This document shows, piece by piece, positions 36,655 to 46,208 of a stretch of 64,000 nt of DNA. The notes below the pieces were generated by a model. It was not told the DNA's origin and ran no database searches. It saw only the letters and a list, made by a program, of their open reading frames with translations. The position numbers and the translations under genes are program-made. The DNA is taken from contig NZ_JAAXPW010000002.1 in NCBI RefSeq assembly GCF_012396605.1, positions 62,001 to 126,000 of the forward strand, read 5' to 3'. The DNA is from Ureibacillus thermosphaericus. GTDB taxonomy: Bacteria; Bacillota; Bacilli; Bacillales_A; Planococcaceae. The stretch's first letter is position 1, and the number at the start of each line of letters is the position of its first letter.

Positions 36655-36747
36655 ACCGACTCCTTATGATGAATATTTCTCTCCTTATAGTAATCACATC
36701 TAGCATACCGCCTTGTCAAGCGGAAGTATCAGTCAAAAAGTGTGCGT

Positions 36748-37326
36748 TTACGGAGCAACAAGTTCCCCTTCAACTAGCCATTTGTAGTTTTTTACTTCTT
36801 CTCCTGTTGTTGTTGTAAAGTCCACCATGTAGACAGGTCCTTCTTCTGCCGTTTCAATCGTTGCCGATGCACCTCTCATGCCTGGTATATGTTCTGTATT
36901 AATTACCAATTCCCTACCAGGTTCCATTGGATCTCCACTTGCTCCTTCTAACTCCTCATGAATCACCCATTTATAATGTTTTACTTCCTCACCGCCATCT
37001 GTTGGTCTAAAAGATACAGAGTAAGCCGTTGTATCATAAGCTCCGACAACTACTCCTTCTGCTCCTTCCATGCCATCCATATGGTTTGCATAAATTTTTA
37101 CTTTACTGCCAACTGGGAAGGCTGGATTGTCTGCCACTTTTAAGTCTAACGGTACTTTTCCAGAACGATCTTCAATGGCATCTGCTTGTTTCGTTTCTAC
37201 TTGTTCTTCAGAAGTTTGTTGATTTTCCACTTTATTCTTGTCTATTTGTTCAGATGTATCCCCACATGCTACAACAGTGAATAAAAAAGATAGTAAAAAT
37301 AATGTAAAAGTCCAATTTTTTTTCAT
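36748..37326 (-). CDS. YdhK-type lipoprotein with two DUF1541 repeats
   Basis: A 192-residue lipoprotein: signal TLFLLSFLFTVVACGD, then an acidic linker, then two copies of the DUF1541 unit. The first is VGSKVKIYANHMDGMEGAEG to VKHYKWVIHEEL, the second is PGRELVINTEHIPGMRGASA to VKNYKWLVEGEL. ATG at 37326 follows GGGGAGGG. DUF1541 proteins are often found with copper or metal stress genes; nothing here confirms it. Confidence 0.88.
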   Translation of the reverse strand: MKKNWTFTLFLLSFLFTVVACGDTSEQIDKNKVENQQTSEEQVETKQADAIEDRSGKVPLDLKVADNPAFPVGSKVKIYANHMDGMEGAEGVVVGAYDTTAYSVSFRPTDGGEEVKHYKWVIHEELEGASGDPMEPGRELVINTEHIPGMRGASATIETAEEGPVYMVDFTTTTGEEVKNYKWLVEGELVAP

Positions 37327-37471
37327 GAAAACCCTCCCCTGCTTTTTATTATTAGGTTTGTCAATTTTAATCTTTATATACATAAATCTGCCTGATTGAA
37401 CCCTAATTCAAACGCTTTTGAAACCAATTGGAAAAAGAATCGTAATTATGAATAAAAAGGGGAGGATGGAT

Positions 37472-37654
37472 ATGGAAACAAAAAAATGTTTTAAATGCGG
37501 AGGAACGGAATTTGCAGAAGGCACAGACTACATGCCAATTAAACCAAGCCTCATGTCGATGAGTGGTGCAAATAAAATTTACACATTTTGTTTACATTGT
37601 GGAGAAGTAGATTCCATACGAATCGAAAACACAACGATTTTCAAAAAGAAATAG
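37472..37654 (+). CDS. Small zinc-ribbon protein
   Basis: A 60-residue protein with two CxxC pairs (CFKCGG near residues 6-11 and CLHCGE near 41-46), the pattern of a zinc ribbon. ATG at 37472 follows GGGGAGGAT. It is divergent from the DUF1541 gene. Role unknown, possibly nucleic-acid or protein binding. Confidence 0.68.
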   Translation: METKKCFKCGGTEFAEGTDYMPIKPSLMSMSGANKIYTFCLHCGEVDSIRIENTTIFKKK

Positions 37655-37740
37655 GGGCTTTCCCCCCCTCGCTTTCTTAAGCTTTTAACAAACTTTCTCC
37701 TACAGTAGTCGAAACAAGTTTGCACAATCCTCGTCGCAAA

Positions 37741-37774
37741 GGGGCCATCTCAATATGACTTTTCAGACGGCCCC
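37741..37774. terminator. Bidirectional terminator
   Basis: GGGGCCATCT pairs with AGACGGCCCC (one mismatch) between two converging small genes. Confidence 0.7.
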
Positions 37775-37785
37775 ATGATAACTAC

Positions 37786-38061
37786 TTATTGCACTCTTGC
37801 TATAACCGTTTTAAAAATGCCAAATCCCTTTAATTGAAGAACGAGCTTTTCTTTCATAGCAATAGGAGTTTGTACATAAACAAACAAGTCATCTATGGTA
37901 AACTCTCGATAGTTTTGCACATTCTTCGGTTTTCTTGGCAACACAACGAGCTCTTGGATATCTGGAGCACAACACCCTTTCACTTCTAACAATTGCACCG
38001 TTAATTGATTCCCCTTTGAACGAATCCAGTCTTTTACACCCTCATGGATTTCTACGTGCAT
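37786..38061 (-). CDS. CC/Se-motif family protein (cysteine form)
   Basis: A 91-residue protein with the KGCCAP motif (Cys30-Cys31) in an otherwise beta-rich fold; in some bacteria the second position of this family is selenocysteine. Here both are ordinary cysteine codons, so it is not a selenoprotein. The role is unknown, a thiol redox function being suspected. ATG at 38061 has a GGGGGAGGAA site. Confidence 0.75.
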   Translation of the reverse strand: MHVEIHEGVKDWIRSKGNQLTVQLLEVKGCCAPDIQELVVLPRKPKNVQNYREFTIDDLFVYVQTPIAMKEKLVLQLKGFGIFKTVIARVQ

Positions 38062-38289
38062 GTTCCTCCCCCGTTTCGGTCAAATTTTTTCTTTATCATA
38101 TATGATGCAAAAGATGAAGAAAATACTTTTGTTTAGGAACAGCACTTTACATTGAGAATCACACATAAACCGCAAGTCGCACGAAAACGACTTCCCTCCA
38201 CTTACTCGATTCAAGTGCAATTGAAATTCATGAATTCAGGGAAACCTATCATGTCGCTTTTTTATTAACGATTTCTTTTCCAAATAAAA

Positions 38290-38316
38290 AACTGATAAGA
38301 AAAATTCCTATCAGTT
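38290..38316 (-). terminator. Terminator overlapping the stop of a 45-residue gene
   Basis: AACTGATA / TATCAGTT with an 11-nt loop and minus-strand U-tract; the stop codon lies in the stem. Confidence 0.7.
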
Positions 38317-38448
38317 TTCCAAATGTTCTTGATGGTCCTGTTTGTTTTCATTTTCGTAGGCTATTAATGCGACACCAAGTTTATGCTCCAGCGCCTTAAT
38401 TTCTGCCAACTGTTCTTCCGATAAGTGTGCGTATTGCCAATCCTCCAT
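38311..38448 (-). CDS. 45-residue acidic helical protein
   Basis: It begins MEDWQYAHLSEEQLAEIKAL and continues EHKLGVALIAYENEN. GAGGTGAAAAAT precedes the ATG at 38448, and a terminator follows. The reading LSEEQL--IK-LE-KLG is common in small Bacillus proteins with no assigned function. Confidence 0.6.
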   Translation of the reverse strand: MEDWQYAHLSEEQLAEIKALEHKLGVALIAYENENKQDHQEHLEN

Positions 38449-38555
38449 ATTTTTCACCTCACAAAGAGTATGGTCAAAAAAAGAAAAAAATACGCTTCTT
38501 CCTTTTTATTTTGACCTTATACCGGGCACATCATCTTATACTCATACCATTTCTT

Positions 38556-39800
38556 CTACTCTTTATAGAATACAAATCCTTTTCGATATTTTTTTGCTTC
38601 ATATAAAGCTTGATCAGAATTGGATATAAGCGTCTTTACATCAATGCCGTCTTGAGGGAAGATGGCAATACCGATGCTCGAAGTGACGACTATCGATTGA
38701 TCCTCTATTTGATAAGGAACTTGAAAGGCTTTTTGTAACCTCGTTGCAATTTCAACAAGGGTTTGTTTTCCACGGATATTTTTAATTAAAATCAGAAATT
38801 CGTCGCCACCAATGCGGCAAAGGACATCTCCTTCACGCACATTCTTTTTCAACCGATTGGCAAATTTTATTAATAATTGGTCCCCTACTTCATGGCCGAG
38901 AGTATCATTCACCTTTTTGAAATCATCCATATCGATAAACATAACACCGAACATGCCATTATTTCTTCTTGCTTCTTCTACGACTTTTTTCATTTCTTTT
39001 GTAAAATAACGCCGGTTCGTCAGTCCTGTTAACGGATCGTGGTACGCAAAATATTTTAACTGTTCCTCATAGTGTTTCTTCTCGGTTACGTCTCTCACTA
39101 CAAGCTGATTCACATATTGCCCTTCAAAAAACACACGCATCATTGTAATTTCCGCCCACAAAACTTCCCCATCGACCCGCTTCATTTTCTCGAGTACTGT
39201 TGTTTGAATTCCTTCTATTAATAACTTTCTAATCGAAAACTGTTGCTCCGTATGAATCAATTGCCATACAGACATACCTAATACGTCTTTTTTGGAACGA
39301 GCGCCAATCAGGTCCATGCCAGTTTGATTGATGTAGATGACAGCATCATCTTTTATCATAAAAACCGCATATGGAAAAAACTCCAATAAATTGCGGTAAC
39401 TTTCTTGATTCGATTCGAGTTTCCGTCGAATTTCCATTTGCTCTGTAAAATCTTTATACGTACCAACCGCAAGGACATTGCCTTCATTTACTGCACCATA
39501 GGAAGCTAAAATATCTAATACTTTTCCATCTTTTCGTTTTCTTTTCGTCATATAATAGGGAACATTTTTTCCGCTTTTTAAAGTATTCAATAGTTGTTGA
39601 AATTCTTCTTGGTCTTGCTCCTGAAAAACAAGTAAATGATTAGGAACTTGCCAATCTTCCTCCGCACACCCAAGAATCTTTGCGAAAGCAGGGTTTGCCA
39701 TTAACACTTTCCCATCATAATCAACAGTAAATAAGGCATCATTGGAGTTATTCCATACGAGTTCCAATACATCAGGATCTACAGATTGTTTAAAATCCAT
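38556..39800 (-). CDS. PAS-PAS-GGDEF diguanylate cyclase
   Basis: A 414-residue soluble protein with two PAS domains (about 12-130 and 135-245; NNSNDALFTVDYDGKVLMAN begins the first) and a C-terminal GGDEF domain (about 250-414). The active site CRIGGDEFLILI is intact and the DPLTGLTNRRYF start of the domain is present, so it should make cyclic di-GMP in response to a PAS-sensed signal. ATG at 39800 follows AAAGGAGAG. Monocistronic. Confidence 0.93.
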   Translation of the reverse strand: MDFKQSVDPDVLELVWNNSNDALFTVDYDGKVLMANPAFAKILGCAEEDWQVPNHLLVFQEQDQEEFQQLLNTLKSGKNVPYYMTKRKRKDGKVLDILASYGAVNEGNVLAVGTYKDFTEQMEIRRKLESNQESYRNLLEFFPYAVFMIKDDAVIYINQTGMDLIGARSKKDVLGMSVWQLIHTEQQFSIRKLLIEGIQTTVLEKMKRVDGEVLWAEITMMRVFFEGQYVNQLVVRDVTEKKHYEEQLKYFAYHDPLTGLTNRRYFTKEMKKVVEEARRNNGMFGVMFIDMDDFKKVNDTLGHEVGDQLLIKFANRLKKNVREGDVLCRIGGDEFLILIKNIRGKQTLVEIATRLQKAFQVPYQIEDQSIVVTSSIGIAIFPQDGIDVKTLISNSDQALYEAKKYRKGFVFYKE

Positions 39801-39822
39801 TCCATTCTCTCCTTTGAAGGAT

Positions 39823-39846
39823 AAAAAAAGGGTCTCAACATGAGAC
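39823..39846 (-). terminator. Terminator after the flavin reductase gene
   Basis: GTCTCA / TGAGAC with a 3-nt loop, followed on the minus strand by CC and seven U. Confidence 0.75.
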
Positions 39847-39902
39847 GCTCACTTCTGTTATTGTCAGAAAACCAAGATGAAACTATACATTTTCATATTG
39901 TA

Positions 39903-40517
39903 TTACTTCGGCCTTTCGATTAAAAATATATTGCCTATCGTAGCATATTTCGGACCTGCTAATCGGCTGATAGGATTGAGTTCTCTTGTTTTAATATATG
40001 AATGGTCATAGATTTTTTCATCTAAATGCACGAGCACAATTTCACCTATAAATAAATCGCAGCTCGGCCCTTCACCATTGATGCCCCCTAAAGGAATCCC
40101 TTTTACCAGTTTACATTCCAATCGCACTTTCGCTTCTTCTACTCCCGGAACACTTACCATTTCACTTTCTACTGGAGTTAATTTTGCATATTCCAGTTCA
40201 CTTTTATCACTTGGTAAGTTTGCCGATGCCAAATTAAATTTTTCTATATTTTCATGATCCGCAACATGCACAACAAATTCCTGCGTATTGTAAATATTTC
40301 GAGCAGTGTCTTTCATTTTTCCATCTTTTCGTTGTACAGAAATCGAAAGCATCGGTGGGTTGGCTGAAACGATATTAAAATAGCTAAAAGGTGCTCCATT
40401 GACAACGCCTTCAGTGGACATCGTCGTAACAAAGGCAATCGGTCGAGGAATAATCATACCAGTAAGTAAAGTATAATTCTCTCTTTCACTTATTTCTTTT
40501 GGATTAATGGAAAGCAT
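39903..40517 (-). CDS. Flavin reductase (FMN-binding split barrel) family protein
   Basis: A 204-residue protein. The N-terminus ENYTLLTGMIIPRPIAFVTTMS and the GAPFSYFNIVSANPPMLSIS segment form the FMN-binding split barrel of the DIM6/NTAB type. It probably reduces free flavin or a flavin-linked substrate. ATG at 40517 follows AAAGGTGA. Monocistronic. Confidence 0.88.
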   Translation of the reverse strand: MLSINPKEISERENYTLLTGMIIPRPIAFVTTMSTEGVVNGAPFSYFNIVSANPPMLSISVQRKDGKMKDTARNIYNTQEFVVHVADHENIEKFNLASANLPSDKSELEYAKLTPVESEMVSVPGVEEAKVRLECKLVKGIPLGGINGEGPSCDLFIGEIVLVHLDEKIYDHSYIKTRELNPISRLAGPKYATIGNIFLIERPK

Positions 40518-40661
40518 GCATAAGTCACCTTTTCTAAAAGATTGTCCGGCCCACTACAGCCTTCTTGATTTATTTTATTACATGATAATTAAATATTTTC
40601 CTCAATATAACTTTCGAATGGGGAAAATATTATTTTTTCAGAAATGTCGCGGGACTGACGA

Positions 40662-40847
40662 TGGAAAGAGTTTGTTGAGGATTGGTTTAAGATCCATCCC
40701 CTTAATTAATAAGAGTCTTGGGGACTTAAATTGGGCACTTGTGCAAACAATGAATACGAGGGCTTCTTCAATAAAGGTTACATTCAAAATAAAGAATTGA
40801 GGTTAAATGAGGATTTATGGGAATGGACTTATGCAAAAGTCGTTTAA
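40662..40847 (+). pseudogene. Decayed reading frame with two in-frame stops
   Basis: One frame reads WKEFVEDWFKIHPLN, then two TAA codons at 40707-40712, then NEYEGFFNKGYIQNKELRLN and DLWEWTYAKVV. The composition is protein-like on both sides of the stops, but no start is present. The parent family is not recognised. Confidence 0.35.
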
Positions 40848-40953
40848 AGGAGAGAAAGGCACTTTGTCATGGAAATTGTGAGGAAAATGGCAACGTTTGT
40901 AATCACTAAGCAGACAACATTTTCAACGTTCCATTTCCCCCACTACTAACACT

Positions 40954-41190
40954 TTAGAAATACACGACCGTCCAGACGACGGATGTTATAAAGTAGGTAA
41001 TCGCAAAGGGAGTTAGTTTCGGGACAAACTTTACAAACACCACAAACAGCACTGCACCAATACACAATAATAAAACCCACGGATGAACATTCAGCACATT
41101 GACCGTAAACATGTGCACAAATGTCGCAACAAATGCAGCACTAAATGCTTTTAATAATAAGATGAGTTCTTCTTTTTGATGCGTTGACAA
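40954..41190 (-). CDS. 78-residue membrane protein
   Basis: About three hydrophobic segments (AFSAAFVATFVHMF, VLLLCIGAVLFVVFV and ITYFITSVVWTVVYF). TTG at 41190 follows GGGAGGGA. No family recognised; no obvious partner. It sits alone in a region of decayed frames, but its own frame is clean. Confidence 0.6.
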   Translation of the reverse strand: MSTHQKEELILLLKAFSAAFVATFVHMFTVNVLNVHPWVLLLCIGAVLFVVFVKFVPKLTPFAITYFITSVVWTVVYF

Positions 41191-41376
41191 AACAATCCCT
41201 CCCCTCTTACCCCCAATGTATTATTTTCCACAGGAAATAGAACTCTGTTTACAGAAATTCCAATCATTCGTAATTTTTTCGTGCGTATCTTCTAGAAGCT
41301 GTGTGGAGTATTGAGAAGATAATTGAATACGGATGAAGTAAACGGTCGGTATAACGCTTTTTCCAAAAAGAAATGA

Positions 41377-41698
41377 TTTGATCTTTTAATCGCCCTTGAG
41401 TGCTACACTCTTTTTGCAACAGGAGAAATGGAATGTAAAGTTGGTGGGATGATACACTTTGATGATGGGAAAGAACGACCTATATCGCTAACGTTAGAAT
41501 TGCCAAAACAATTTTCTTCACGTGAAATAGTGGATTTAATTCATTAGATGATGTGGAACAAGGAGGCATCATGACATTACCCATAAACAGCTATCGATGT
41601 TAAATATACTAGTCCAAATGGGGAATGGCGAACCTGTTCAATGGCAAAATAGCGCAAAAGAATTACAGGATATGTACGGAACATTGTTTCAAAAGTAA
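41377..41698 (+). pseudogene. Fragments of one or two decayed genes
   Basis: Segment 41377-41547 has a protein-like frame (FDLLIALECYTLFATGEMEC, then IHFDDGKERPISLTLELP) without a start, after a TGA. Segment 41597-41698 reads LNILVQMGNGEPVQWQNSAK and ends in a stop. They are in different frames, so the gene, if single, has shifts and deletions. No family recognised. Confidence 0.35.
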
Positions 41699-41754
41699 AT
41701 AAAAATAAGGCAATCAACAAAACGTTGGTTGCCTAAATACCCATAGCAAACAAA

Positions 41755-42198
41755 TTACGAAAGTAGTTCCCGCAACTCTATTGTCATGGCTTCGACAAGT
41801 TCAGGTCTTCCATGGAACTGAGCAGGTGTATTTTGAAACAATTCAATAAACCAGTGATCGTCTTTTCTCACCGCTACAACTGTATGATGAGCATTGACGG
41901 AAGGTTCAATATCCGATTCTCCAGGCGGGACCATCCCAGCAATCGCACGTAAAAAGGCAATATCGCTTCCTAAAAAACGTATATCCTTCACCTTCGTTAC
42001 ATAAGGAGCCGTTGGATGACTTTCAAAAATAGGCGCTAAATGCGAGAGGATTTCTTCCTGTCCAATCGCCATACTTCCATCAAATCCAATCTGCACCCCT
42101 TCTTCTCCAAACAAAGCAGCCATGCCTTCAGCATCTCTTCGATTCCATGCATCAATCCATTGTTCATATAGTTTTTGGATTTCTAGTTTACTAGCCAT
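41755..42198 (-). CDS. SnoaL-like / SgcJ family protein
   Basis: A 147-residue cone-shaped NTF2-like fold protein. It reads LYEQWIDAWNRRDAEGMAAL, the family N-terminal helix and turn, and then HHTVVAVRKDDHWFIELFQNTP at the C-terminus. Members include small isomerases, hydrolases and binding proteins; the ligand is unknown. ATG at 42198 follows GGGGAGGG; the frame open to 42243 lacks such a site. Confidence 0.82.
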   Translation of the reverse strand: MASKLEIQKLYEQWIDAWNRRDAEGMAALFGEEGVQIGFDGSMAIGQEEILSHLAPIFESHPTAPYVTKVKDIRFLGSDIAFLRAIAGMVPPGESDIEPSVNAHHTVVAVRKDDHWFIELFQNTPAQFHGRPELVEAMTIELRELLS

Positions 42199-42686
42199 TT
42201 CTTTCCCTCCCCTAAAGCAGCAAACACTACTCAGTGTACGCATTTCCCATGCTTTGATATAACAGCACTTCTACCACGTACAAAATACTGCTATGGTTTG
42301 ATAATACTCGAAAATCAATAATTTTTCGATAAAAATCGAGGATTTCAATCTAAACTTTAGTATGGAAAGAGGGGTTTCTATTTAGACATAACATATAGAT
42401 GACAACCAACAAGTAAATGGAAAAAATATTCCTTGTACCAGTATTATAGATACAGTATTAAAATACAATCAATCATGATGAGACACATGTACCTATAGTC
42501 TAAAACTAATTACTACTGGAAGTTCAACCCTGGATTGTAAAAAGTTCTTGTAGAAAAACCAGATTATTTTAAATGAATCAATATTCAAAAAAATCAGTAC
42601 TATAGAAACTGTCTCCCTCATTTGCGTGACAACATTACGTAAACTATTACTTTTGCTGGATTTAAACGTCTAAGTAAGTCAGAACC

Positions 42687-42864
42687 AGATGGTCAATTGC
42701 TTTTACAGTGAACTATGATGACTTGTATCACACTAAAATACCAAATAAAGATAAGTGGTTACCTGACTATTCTATTTATAAAGAAGGAATTTGATTTAGA
42801 GAAAATAAAGCAGTGGGAAGCCGATACAGAAGTACGAAACTTCTTTGAAAAACTATTAAAGTAG
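42687..42864 (+). pseudogene. Frameshifted remnant next to the restriction-modification island
   Basis: RWSIAFTVNYDDLYHTKIPN continues to KDKWLPDYSIYKEGI and a TGA at 42792-42794; a shifted frame from 42787 continues EFDLEKIKQWEADTEVRNFF to a stop at 42864. No start is present. The rest of 42199-42960 shows nothing else recognisable. Confidence 0.35.
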
Positions 42865-42960
42865 AATTAAAACATGTAAAGTATCAACTACCTGAAACAT
42901 CTTGTGAACTTGGAAATATGTATTTGGATAGAACTCTGATTTCACATTCAGAGATAGGAT

Positions 42961-43626
42961 TCAACCATTTCCTTTTTTCAACAAGTTTTGATATCCAAAT
43001 GGAGTTACATTATAATATGCTTTAATCGCATTACTCTTAAGCAACTCTTCTTTTTGAAAAATGATATTAATAGGTTTTTCTGCAAGTTGGGTCGAAAAGT
43101 AATATTTAGCACTACTTTCCTTCGCAATAGTGGAAGGTTCATCAATTTGCCCATTTTCTCTGATTTCTCTTGCTTTAGCATAAAAATCTTCTTTTTTTAG
43201 ATTGTATTTTAAAAATATATATTTTTGAAACTCATATCTATCTACAAGCATTAATTCCGCTGAATAAATATGTTCAACTTTCAATTTTTCAAGTGGAACA
43301 TCCTTACGAATCGGCCATATTAAAATATAATGATTTGTTTCTTTAGTATTATCGTAGAACCAACCTTCTTTAACTTTTCCGTCTTTAATGTAGGTTAATT
43401 CAAATGCAAATGTAGGAAGTCCATTTGGATATCTTATTGCTGCCTTCTCATCCACTATATATTCTTTTTGCTTAGTTGAAAATTTTAAATCTACTCCTTT
43501 ATTTTGCATATCTTTATCTACAAATCGATGATAAGTTTCAAAATTAAAATTTGAATAAAAATATTTTTCTAAAAATTCAACAACCACATTTTCACCTTTT
43601 ATATCATTATCAAATTCACTTTTCAT
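42961..43626 (-). CDS. PD-(D/E)XK nuclease-like protein in the restriction-modification island
   Basis: A 221-residue protein of no recognised family. A possible nuclease core is GVDLKF (Asp46) followed by YIVDEKAAIR (Asp59, Lys61), i.e. a D-(X)n-DxK pattern after an N-terminal helix with Glu12. ATG at 43626 follows GAGGTGG. It lies after the methyltransferase but a hairpin terminator stands between, so it may be expressed from its own promoter. It may be an accessory or second endonuclease; that is inference only. Confidence 0.5.
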   Translation of the reverse strand: MKSEFDNDIKGENVVVEFLEKYFYSNFNFETYHRFVDKDMQNKGVDLKFSTKQKEYIVDEKAAIRYPNGLPTFAFELTYIKDGKVKEGWFYDNTKETNHYILIWPIRKDVPLEKLKVEHIYSAELMLVDRYEFQKYIFLKYNLKKEDFYAKAREIRENGQIDEPSTIAKESSAKYYFSTQLAEKPINIIFQKEELLKSNAIKAYYNVTPFGYQNLLKKGNG

Positions 43627-43679
43627 TACAACCACCTCAAATTTAGTTATTCTATATAGAACTTACAAATTCCTCCATA

Positions 43680-43705
43680 AAAAAAAGACTATGGATTTAC
43701 CATAG
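43680..43705 (-). terminator. Terminator after the cytosine methyltransferase gene
   Basis: CTATGG / CCATAG with a 5-nt loop, followed on the minus strand by a U-tract (A-run at 43679-43686). Confidence 0.65.
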
Positions 43706-43708
43706 CCT

Positions 43709-44968
43709 TTAAACAAATAATTCTATTTGTTCGGATGTCACTAGTTCTTTCGAATCAATCTCAATAATTGTTTGTCCCATTTTTGTAATTAAATCCACTA
43801 CTAGAGCATTTCCCATGCAAAAATATCGCATACGTTCAGACATACCAGCAGTCCAATTATCAGGGAAAGAATTTAACCGTTCGCATTCTATCGGTGTTAA
43901 AAATCTTTTTCTTCCATTTACTTCAACAATATGAGTGCTCCGATTTACAGTACCTTCACTTGTTAGCATTGTTCGCCCAGGACCATTTAAATCATCTGTC
44001 GGAGACATGCCGCCTTCGGAGAAAATATATCTATGCCCATTAGCTGAGATACGCTCAATTTTTTTTGGTCCACGTAAATATTCAAACTTTCTTTCTGTTT
44101 CCTCGTCTAGGTAATACTTTTCATCCACTTCATCTTCATTTAGCAAAATATCTTTTAATGGTGTAAACTTTTCTTCCAAAACTTCCGGATGTGCTGTAAA
44201 CACTTCATCCCCAATCATAACACCTGCCGGATAAAAACCAAACGAAAATTTATCTGAAATATCCACGATATCTTTATTAAGTTTTACATAGTCAACTCTA
44301 TTTTTGTATGCTTCTTCTTTTACCGGGAAAGTCTTCGCGAAAAATCCTTCTTTAAAAATAATTTCATACGGATTTAGACGCTTTTGACGGTATGCAAAGT
44401 CTGAATTGTTTTTATAAGCAAAGATAAAAATTCTTCTTCTCTTTTGTGCTCCGCCATATTCAGCTGCATTGATTACTCGCCATTCCACGATATAATTTAA
44501 ATCCCTTAAAGTAGCAAGCATAATAGCAAAATCACGGCCACGTTGTTTTGATGGGGATTTTAATAGTCTATCTACATTCTCAAGTAAAATATATTTTGGA
44601 TGGGAATTTTCAATCACTCTTTTGATTTCCCAAAATAATACTCCTTTTTTTCCTTCAATTCCTTTTTCTCCAGAAAGAGATCTTGCAACAGAATAATCTT
44701 GGCATGGAAAGCCCCCAACTAATAAGTGGATATTTAACTGTTGAAATTTTTCACTAGGAACTTTCGCAATATCCATATTGCTATATTCATCTATACCAAT
44801 ATTTTTGAAATTCCTTGAATAACATTCAAAAGCATCTTGAGTTTTTCTGGCCGGTTCCCATTGGTTAGCCCATACTGTTTTGAAAATATCTGCATTCGCT
44901 TTTTCCAATCCCAGCCTAAAACCGCCCACGCCAGCAAATAACTCGACTACATTTAGAGTCTTATTCAC
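43709..44968 (-). CDS. DNA cytosine-5 methyltransferase of a Sau3AI-like system
   Basis: A 419-residue C5 methyltransferase. Motif I is VELFAGVGGFRLGL (8-21), motif IV is GGFPCQDYS with nucleophile Cys89, motif VI is ENV (130-132), motif VIII is QKRRRIFIFA, and motif X is MGNALVVDL near the C-terminus. With a Sau3AI-type endonuclease in the same operon it should protect GATC by methylating its cytosine. Start is GTG at 44968 with AAAGGA about ten bases upstream. It is the third gene of the minus-strand operon. Confidence 0.9.
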   Translation of the reverse strand: MNKTLNVVELFAGVGGFRLGLEKANADIFKTVWANQWEPARKTQDAFECYSRNFKNIGIDEYSNMDIAKVPSEKFQQLNIHLLVGGFPCQDYSVARSLSGEKGIEGKKGVLFWEIKRVIENSHPKYILLENVDRLLKSPSKQRGRDFAIMLATLRDLNYIVEWRVINAAEYGGAQKRRRIFIFAYKNNSDFAYRQKRLNPYEIIFKEGFFAKTFPVKEEAYKNRVDYVKLNKDIVDISDKFSFGFYPAGVMIGDEVFTAHPEVLEEKFTPLKDILLNEDEVDEKYYLDEETERKFEYLRGPKKIERISANGHRYIFSEGGMSPTDDLNGPGRTMLTSEGTVNRSTHIVEVNGRKRFLTPIECERLNSFPDNWTAGMSERMRYFCMGNALVVDLITKMGQTIIEIDSKELVTSEQIELFV

Positions 44969-45054
44969 AAGGCGAACATCCTTTCCCTTTTTTTATGTCT
45001 ATTATAATAAAATTCTATGAAAAGATCAACAATCTTCTACTTTTCATTTAATTT

Positions 45055-46203
45055 TTACTTTACCTCTTCAAATTCTAAAATTGATAAATCTTGATTAAAT
45101 TTATACTTTATTAGTTTTAAATTCGACCATTCAGCGGTTATTGGTGGTCTTCTACCCTGAATAAAATTTCTTTTACCAATACTATCTTTTAATTTTATCA
45201 CTTCTTTAGGAAAATCTTTAGCAACAATAAATGCCTCTATCATATTATAATCGCCAAAACTATATTCTTGGTTAATCCAATCCACATATTTCATTGCTTG
45301 ATGTACTACTTCTGTTGTTGCAGTGTCTTTTTTTATTTCAATCATTAGGTATCTAGATATCGTATTAAAACCAGGAATATATCTATATCCGAATATGTCC
45401 ATCTTGTCCATGTAGTAAACGGGTTTAAAAGGGGATGCTACGACCTGGTGAGAAATGTAATCCCAACTACCAAAAATACCATTTCGATTATTCATAATAT
45501 AATCTATTATTCCCGCTTCAATCGCCATTTCATGCTTTATTGTTTCTCCATTTGAAGCTAATTTCAAAATGTTATTAGCCGTAATTTTATAGTCATCATT
45601 ATATATTTCCTTAATTCTTTCATGCACATCCTTGGAAACTTCTATTATATTATTAGGCTTTTTTATTTCATTTTCATTTCTTTTTAGAATAATATCTAAT
45701 AGTGCCTTATTTTCAACATCATCAATTTTAATAAAAGATAGATTTGCAAAAACGCGCAACATTTTAAAAGCAGATGGATTGGATGATAAGACATCATCCG
45801 TATCTATACCTTCAGTAAAAAAATATGGTGCTGGCTCAAAAGTACAAATAAATCTGTTCTTTAGGTTTTCATTTTTATCCAAAATCATTTTTGATTTTAA
45901 CAATTCATATTTTTCAACTTTTGGTATATCTGCTCCAGGAAAATTTAAAAACTTGCAATCGCCTTTAATATTAACCAATTTACCTACACCATAAATTTTA
46001 CGATCTATGAAGAAATAGACATTATCTCCTTCCTTCATAGATAAGTAGTCAGCAATTGTTCCTTCCTGAGGAGTGTTCCATTCTTCTTTATTGATGTTTA
46101 AGTTAGTACTATATACACCCGATTGAATTACTTTATTAAGTACATTTTTTATTTCCGATTCCTTTTTATTTTTACTTTGTAGAGCAAATATATATCCCGC
46201 CAT
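45055..46203 (-). CDS. Nuclease-like protein with N-terminal PUA/EVE-like and C-terminal DUF91/NucS-like regions
   Basis: A 382-residue protein. The first 110 residues (AGYIFALQSKNKKESEIKNV, then DNVYFFIDRKIYGVGKLVNI) resemble EVE/PUA-type modified-base readers. The C-terminus carries a PD-(D/E)XK core: Asp269, YLMIEIKKD with Glu289 and Lys291, then HQAMKYVDWI with Gln302, Tyr306 and Trp309, the pattern of NucS/DUF91 nucleases. ATG at 46203 follows GGAGAG. It sits between the endonuclease (gap 5 bp) and methyltransferase genes. Fold assignment is by pattern only. Confidence 0.55.
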   Translation of the reverse strand: MAGYIFALQSKNKKESEIKNVLNKVIQSGVYSTNLNINKEEWNTPQEGTIADYLSMKEGDNVYFFIDRKIYGVGKLVNIKGDCKFLNFPGADIPKVEKYELLKSKMILDKNENLKNRFICTFEPAPYFFTEGIDTDDVLSSNPSAFKMLRVFANLSFIKIDDVENKALLDIILKRNENEIKKPNNIIEVSKDVHERIKEIYNDDYKITANNILKLASNGETIKHEMAIEAGIIDYIMNNRNGIFGSWDYISHQVVASPFKPVYYMDKMDIFGYRYIPGFNTISRYLMIEIKKDTATTEVVHQAMKYVDWINQEYSFGDYNMIEAFIVAKDFPKEVIKLKDSIGKRNFIQGRRPPITAEWSNLKLIKYKFNQDLSILEFEEVK

Positions 46204-46208
46204 ATCAA

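Noticed and set aside
37786..38061. Selenoprotein
   Set aside because: The CC/Se-motif protein uses two normal cysteine codons; no in-frame TGA is present at the motif.
40507..40800. Open frame of 97 residues on the plus strand
   Set aside because: It starts inside the flavin reductase start region, has no ribosome site, and another frame over the same stretch reads more protein-like.
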